NCBI GenBank assembly: GCA_030549205.1
Contig: JAUKTV010000010.1
Location: forward strand, 124,001 to 188,000
Direction: 5' to 3'
DNA from: Apiosordaria backusii
Lineage: Eukaryota > Ascomycota > Sordariomycetes > Sordariales > Lasiosphaeriaceae
Length of the DNA: 64,000 nt
Below are positions 58,292-64,000 of this stretch, piece after piece; the stretch's first letter is position 1; every line of letters begins with the position of its first letter. A program made the translations under genes and the position numbers. The notes under the pieces are model-generated. The model ran no database searches. It saw only the letters and a list, made by a program, of their open reading frames with translations, and was not told the origin of the DNA.

Positions 58292-59950
58292 TCTGTTTAT
58301 CTGGGGAGAGGAAACGACAACGACGGCTATTACGGAGCAGCCATACCACGGCAGAAGGTGACGGACTCTTGAGGTGATCAGTTGACGCGCTTTATTGTCC
58401 GGAGATACAGAGGTTTCTCGAGGCAGGCTGGAAGAGTCATGCATAAGTTGGGCCATGCTGCTACGGAACTGAGTCACGAGATCATGAGAGCCAAATTAGC
58501 TCAGGTCCCATCTGGAGAGGCCATGTGTTTGAGCAATGCCGAAACAAGGTTACAGCACCTTGATCGCGAACGGCCTGGAAGCGGCTGCAAGCATGTTTGG
58601 ATAAAGCGAAGGTATCAGTTGGAACAGCTGCCTCGGCCAACAATAACCCGTGACACAGCGACAGGGAGGCTCATGGCGACAAGGAGACTGCATCGTGGAG
58701 GTTTTCTGTGCACAAGATAATAATCACCGTACAAGCTGCCAAGATGCGAGGAAGCCAGTTGGGCGGGGACGGCACGTTTGGAAATATGGGAGTAGGAGGA
58801 CGATGTCTTGGTAGAGACGAGAGAAACATGGCAGTGTTGAGCAAAGCAAAGAGAAGACTGCAGGTTCACGGACGATGGGTACTTGGTCAGCCAAGATATA
58901 TTGACCACTGAAGTTCAAACAGATCATTGAATTGATTCGTAAACTTCATATTTACTCTTTATGTTCTGTCCTACCCTATTTTCTGCTCTGTCCATTTTTT
59001 CCGGTTCTTCCTCGCCCACTTTCAAGCACCAAGAACCAAACTACCCCATCCTTCCAAAACCCCAGAGTCCCCAGTCAAAACAAGCAAAAATATGGTACAT
59101 AGAATAATCATTTGAGCCAGAAACGAAAAGACAGAAAGCCGAACATCGCAACGGGTAATAATTGGCAGACAAAAGAACCCACAACCAGATCATCAACAGA
59201 AACACAAAACTGAAAAAATGGACTCGAGTGTTACGGAGGGGTTGAGGTGTTCAGAAAAAGGTTCATCCTTTCGTTTCGTGTTCGGTTGTCCGACTCAAAA
59301 GTTAAGGTAGGTAAAGTTTAACGTCCAAGGGGTACTGTTTTGGTATGAAGAAGAATAAAGAAAGAAAAAAAAAGAAGTGTTTTAACAAGAAGAAATACCA
59401 AGTCCCGCCCAGCCCAGAAATATCACTAAAAGAGAAAAAAAAGACAAAAGAGAGCTGACAACGCCTATTCCCACACACAGCACACAGACATACAAAACCA
59501 CAGAACCGTCAGGAAAGAGAGAGATATTTCCCACCCATATAGCCCCTTCCAATGCCTTTCTCTCTCTGTGCCCTCTCCGCTCTGCCTGTCGTAATTCCCC
59601 TCCAATCCAACAGATCCAAGGTTCCGAATATAGGCACCAAAAGACAAGCGATATCTGTAATCAAATGATATGCTTTGTCTTCCATCCAGGAGCCAGAGCG
59701 ATGCCTCCATTGGGCTCCGTACTGTCGAGCATCAGCGGGTGCGCCAATGTCTAACACCCGTTTCGACTGTCCGTTTGTTGGTTTCGTCCGACACCCAGTC
59801 AAGCGTCATCTCTTTACGCCAAACTCCGGACCGCCGTCGAACCGCCGCTGCCGCACCGAACTGTTGTTGTTGGGTATATAAAAAGCCCGTCTGTCGTGTC
59901 ATTTGCCGACGACCAAGCCAAAAACAAAAGCAGAGACATAATCCTTCACA
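58292..59950. other. Intergenic region
   Basis: No supportable gene. The stretch 59.0-59.5 kb is A-rich. A strong TATATAAAAA box at 59875-59884 points rightward to the micro-ORF at 59951. Confidence 0.45.
59875..59884 (+). promoter_or_regulatory. TATA box before the 52-residue micro-ORF
   Basis: TATATAAAAA lies 67-76 bp before the ATG at 59951, which would leave a leader of about 40 nt. No other plus-strand start lies nearby. Confidence 0.45.
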
Positions 59951-60109
59951 ATGTTGTACGTGCGTGCCCATGTTGTTTCCCGACGGTTCACCCAGTTATA
60001 CCGTGCTGTTCTGTTCTGTGTGCTGATTTATGGTGTGTTGTGGTCGGTTGCCAGCTCTCCTCCTGAGACCCTCATCCCATCGAAGAAGGCCTATAATAGG
60101 ATGAGGTAA
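59951..60109 (+). CDS. Candidate 52-residue single-pass membrane microprotein
   Basis: The ATG has a fungal-type leader (TTCACAATG). The frame encodes 52 residues: a basic N-terminal stretch with RRFTQLYR, a hydrophobic segment AVLFCVLIYGVLWSV (about 19-33), then a polar basic tail ending NRMR. The interior also reads as an intron (GTACGT donor at 59956, CTGAT branch point, TTGCCAG acceptor at 60054) of 99 nt in the same frame, so the spliced product would be only 19 residues. The last 19 bases overlap the SHO1 coding end on the other strand. No homologue is recognised. Confidence 0.38.
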   Translation: MLYVRAHVVSRRFTQLYRAVLFCVLIYGVLWSVASSPPETLIPSKKAYNRMR

Positions 60110-61066
60110 TTACTTGGCGCGATACCCGTGTCGCCATTTTCTTTCCTCGCTTGCCACCACCTGCCGCTGACATCGCTGACTTCAAGGATTTCGTGTTTCT
60201 GGAAAGAAATCTCATTGGCGTCCTCGGGATTGGCCTCGTAGCTGTAAATGGCCTTGGCGCGGTATGGGTACTCGGTGGGAGGTGCGATATCAGCCTCGGA
60301 GCTTCCTGGGGCGCCATTGGCTTTTTGGCCCAATGTCGACTGGAAAGGCGGAGGAACGGATGAGTTGCGCATGCCGGATGACTGCATGTTTCCTACAGGT
60401 GATGGGTTCTCGAGTCCATTAAGCTGAGCCGTGTACATCTGCGGGGGCTGCACCGAGGTTGACGTCTCCGGGCGACCGATGCCATAACCGGTGTTCATAG
60501 TCTGTCGGTTGGTAGATGACTCCTTGGCCAGCGCAAACGAGTCGATGTAAGCACGCGGCACTGCCGATGGGGCGGAGCCAAAGTAGAAGATCCAGACAAT
60601 CGTAACCATTGCCAACAGGATCATACCAGCCGCAGCAGCTTCCCGGGAGCCAATGTTGGAGTAAATCAAGCCGTGAACTGCTGATGTGGAAAGGACAAGG
60701 CCGCAGCCGAGATATCCCACGATGGCGACATGATAAGTCTGAACGCTGTCCGAGGCGACGACGATGAAAACGCCGACAACGAGGAAGAAATAGAAGACGA
60801 CGGCCCACCACGTGTACAAGGGAAATTGATTGTTGACTGTTGGGGTAGATGGTGGCTGATTGATGTGGGCAAACAAGGAGCCAAAGAAGGAGATGATCCA
60901 GGCAAGCTGTGTGTGGGTACAGAGTCAGCAATTGATTCTTCCAACACAACTGAACACAAGGGGGACCTACAAAAGCGATGGAGATGGTGGCCAGGGCGAA
61001 TGGGTCACCAATAATGTTTCCAAGACTTAGGCGCTTGCGCCCGTACTGAATTCTGGACTGTTCCAT
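60091..61066 (-). CDS. SHO1: High-osmolarity sensor Sho1
   Basis: Exons 61066-60971 and 60906-60091 (64-nt intron, GTAGGT/CAG) encode about 303 residues. The N terminus carries the family motif LSLGNIIGDPFALATISI, four membrane segments follow (about 20-165), then a linker of about 75 residues, and a C-terminal SH3 domain (about 245-303) with AIYSYEANPEDANEISF, GRWWQARKENG and APSNYLILL. Sho1 is the plasma-membrane adaptor of one HOG pathway branch and also feeds the pseudohyphal/invasive MAP kinase route. An in-frame ATG 14 codons upstream (61108) is an alternative start. Confidence 0.9.
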
Positions 61067-61440
61067 TTTCCTGAGCGATGGGGAGTGTAGTGAGCCGTAA
61101 GTGGGCATAAGGACGAGTGGGCCGCGGGCTGGCGATTAAAAGAAGACGTCGAGGGTATAGAGGGCGAACCGCGCGATGTGGCGATTCAATTGACGCAAGA
61201 CTCGTGATCGGGCATGAGACAGCTGTCCTGATAGGGCAGTACTACTAGCCTTGGAATGGAATTCACAAGCCGCAGGTCGCAGCGTCGTCGCGTGCGAAAG
61301 GGGAGACCCGGCGTCGGGGAAGTCGGGGGGAATTGCTGCAAGGGAAGCCTTTGGCTTCGGTAACCGTCTAGGCGCGCTGAAACTTAAAGCAAAGCTCGGG
61401 GACCGGGAATGACAAGGTCAGGTCGGGTATCAGGTCGTGG

Positions 61441-61458
61441 TAGTAGTAGTAGTAGTAG
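61441..61458. repeat. TAG trinucleotide microsatellite
   Basis: Six perfect TAG units lie about 375 bp upstream of the SHO1 start. Confidence 0.8.
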
Positions 61459-62363
61459 GAGTCGCAATCACAGCAGCAGCAGTTGTCATGACAGTAGGTT
61501 GAGTTGGTATCGGGAACGGTAAGAAAATAATAAAAGAAAGGAAAAAAAAGCCCTTCGGTGTCTCAGAATCCTCCTCTTTTTCCCCTTCAGTCCTAACCCA
61601 ACGTATCTCTACAGTATCGAGGGTGATTATCAGTGCTGGGTGTGTCGCAATCGCAGTTCCGGCCGGCGTGTGCTCCAATCGTGGGACTGTCGTGGAATAT
61701 CGGTCGGGGAGAGGTGAAGATGTCGGCCGTCGGGTGGTGATGATGAAGTGAAGGCGAGAAAAAAAGAGGGACGGGGGGAAGGGTGGTAGGTAAATGGGAT
61801 GGGTGTCGAAGCGTTGCGTTACGAGCGAGCGGAGGGCGCTGGTGCTGGTGTGGGCGGGAAGGGGGCACTGCAAACTGCCCTTTTCTGAGGCCTGCTCTCA
61901 CTGGCTGATCACGGCGAGTGGATGCGCTGCATGCCTGACGGGGATTGGCCGGCATGGTCGGGATGGGGCCTAGCTGCAGCGAAAATGGGTGGTCCATGCT
62001 GTGCCCTCGAGCCAAGCATTTTATCCAGGCCCTCACGGCCTTGCCATCCTTTTCCAGTGCTTTGCTGATCACTGGCAACTTTTGCGGGGAACTACCTATA
62101 TCAGAGCAACTGCTGGCCTGACATTTACCTCCGTCGACCCGTTTTTGACACCATCTCAGCAAAGACCCGACTACAATACACTACACTGACTAGGTAACTA
62201 TCCTACTAGCAGCCGACCGGTCGACAACCCAATTCCCCCCACTGCCCACAGGATGGACCTGCCCGAGCTATGGATGCCGTAATGCGGCGCCCCATCATCC
62301 AGCTGCATCGTGGGCGCATGCCTTTTTGGGTGGTCGCTGATTCAGATTCATCAGAGCAGACTC

Positions 62364-62393
62364 GACTCAGAAAGACTCAGAAAGACTCAGAAA
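62364..62393. repeat. Tandem repeat, 10-bp unit x3
   Basis: Three perfect copies of GACTCAGAAA, flanked by partial matches. The length is small and no function is evident. Confidence 0.8.
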
Positions 62394-64000
62394 GCCTCGT
62401 TCAGCTACCTGTCTCAACCTCCTAGATCCTAGACCTTGGAAGCAAAGGGCTTCTGGAGGTATTTTAGCCTCAACAGCGCCGATACAAGCCCAGGGGCTAG
62501 ATGACGTTCAAGGAATCCGTCCAGGGGTAGAAGGGAGCCGTTCTCAAAGACAACGGAGACGGCCCGGCACGCTAGAAGACAATTAACAGTGTCGAGTCCA
62601 AGAACAAGGAGAAGGAAACGCTCTGACCACGAATGGCAACTGCAGAACAATAGGAAGGACGACGCGAGCTGATAGGCCGGTGTTGGTCGCTTCTAAATCA
62701 GGCTGCGTTGCGCGGCCCCCCTGACTGAACCCCTTGTTCTTGGCTGACCAACGCACGGGCTGAGCACCACGACGGGAATGAGGGGCTTTTCTGACCATCA
62801 GCAAGAGACACAGAGGGGAAAGGACATGGCGGTTTCAAGAATGCATAGCCAAATCTTTGTGGTTGACTGATAACTACGGAGGCAGTTCAGAAGGTGGTGC
62901 TGTGACACTGCATATTCTTTTCCCCTTTCTTGTCCCGCCCATCCTGGTACCTGAACACCATTGTTGGTTCCCCGGCGTCGTCGACGGTTAACGACCTTCG
63001 AGAAGCGGCAAAGCGGTTGGCTCTGATGACAACCAAATCCCGACGGAGAACGGGCGCCGTGTGACACAGCACGAGTTTTTAGCGGAATCTTTCAGGATAT
63101 TGTCACATCGTATCTCTCGTCTGTTGGACTGCTGCAAGACTGATGCAGCTCGCGGACATCGCCCACATCCACGTGGAACTCACCTTCTCACTCGAAGCCC
63201 GTCAGGAGGCGCGCAGGGGACGCGGGGCACCTCATCACACCTCCAATCTTTCACTCTTACATACACACTCATCGACCTTGCTTCCCCACATTTGTCTTGT
63301 TCGATAGGGTTGCGAATCAAATCGACGTCATGAACTCCCCTGGAATGGCGTCGTTTCGCGGTTCCTGCGTTAGCGCCGATTCGATCAAGTGGGCCTTTGT
63401 AGTTCCCTTCCCGATCAGGTCCCTTCCATCTGGCTTGATATCGAAAGTCATGCTGTTCTTACAGTACATATAACAACAAAACCGGACGATGATGTAGGTA
63501 AGCCAAAGGCAAATGTCTGCGAAGGTGCAGGTGCATGAATGCAGGTCATTTACCAGCAAATCCTGCGAGGTCCCGGCTTACATCCGGAATTACACCACAC
63601 ATGACTGGATAGCATTTCAACATGACCCCGGGCTTGATATTGAACAGCTGTCACGATCAGGAAGGTCGGGGAAATATGAAGAAGGTAAAAGGATCATGAG
63701 GAGAGCACTTTTTTATTAATTACGTCCAGCATGGATGGCAAATATGTACATACATCTACACCCGCTTATTGCATAATCACAAAGCCCAAACAAGGCCGGA
63801 TGTGGCCCAACAGAAAGGCCAAGTTGATCCCCCGAGTAAATCCCGTGGCAACCCGGACAGAATATCAGATGCAGTTTGCATGGCCAGAGCCGGGAAGGTT
63901 GCCAACCTGCAGCCCGGGGCGCCAACCGGCGTCGATATTGCAACCAACCGTTCTTCAATATCACAACCTGCCCCACGTTGGCCAAGCCAGCGAGGCGGTC

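Larger units (their letters stand above)
61067..64000. other. Intergenic region to the right edge
   Basis: No supportable gene. The first kilobase is the SHO1 upstream region, with a TAG trinucleotide run at 61441-61458. Three tandem copies of the 10-mer GACTCAGAAA occur at 62364-62393. Overlapping frames around 61.6-62.2 kb are low-complexity and begin away from good ATGs. Confidence 0.4.

Overview
The window is nuclear DNA from a filamentous ascomycete, most likely a sordariomycete (Sordariales-like). The genes carry short introns of about 50-145 nt with GTRNGT donors and CTAAC/CTGAC branch points. The protein set is typical of the group: a hyphal-growth GT2 glycosyltransferase, a New1/Elf1-type ABC-F ATPase, a Clr5-domain protein, a DASH subunit, SHO1 and GH55. 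The species cannot be named from sequence alone. I see no rRNA, convincing tRNA, CRISPR array or intact transposon. All gene models are read by eye from reading frames, splice signals and family motifs. A feature's span runs from start codon to stop codon, and its exons are given in the evidence.

Layout. 1-13 kb: upstream region, GT2 glycosyltransferase (+), GPI-anchored fasciclin protein (+), and New1/Elf1 ATPase (-), convergent with it. 13-20 kb: gene-poor, with only weak small-ORF candidates. 20-25 kb: RNPS1-like SR protein (-, with a GC-AG intron), a small coiled-coil protein (+), and a calpain-fold protein (-) whose whole catalytic triad is replaced. 25.7-28.6 kb: two diverged tandem paralogues of secreted, Cys-rich, C-terminally hydrophobic proteins, plus one weak ORF. 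29.5-32.1 kb: GH55 exo-beta-1,3-glucanase (+). 34.3-37.7 kb: a small GPI-type Ser/Thr-rich protein and a 45-residue Cys peptide. 38-46.6 kb: dense housekeeping block with POP7, RAV2/Rogdi, NIPSNAP, ATP18, an FSH-type serine hydrolase and a hydrophilic protein. 48-50 kb: Clr5-domain protein. 52-55 kb: effector-like secreted protein and an MFS sugar transporter. 56.8-58.3 kb: a CaaX-ending protein divergent from SPC19. 60-61 kb: a candidate 52-residue membrane microprotein overlapping, tail to tail, the SHO1 osmosensor. 61-64 kb: no gene seen.

Functional themes. Many genes act at the cell surface or wall: GT2, fasciclin, the Cys-rich pair, GH55, the GPI peptide, the secreted effector-like protein, the MFS transporter and SHO1. 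The rest are mitochondrial, V-ATPase, RNase P, kinetochore and translation genes. No biosynthetic cluster or defence island is visible. The least explained items are the triad-less calpain, the tandem Cys-rich pair, the 45-residue Cys peptide, the CaaX protein and the 52-residue microprotein.
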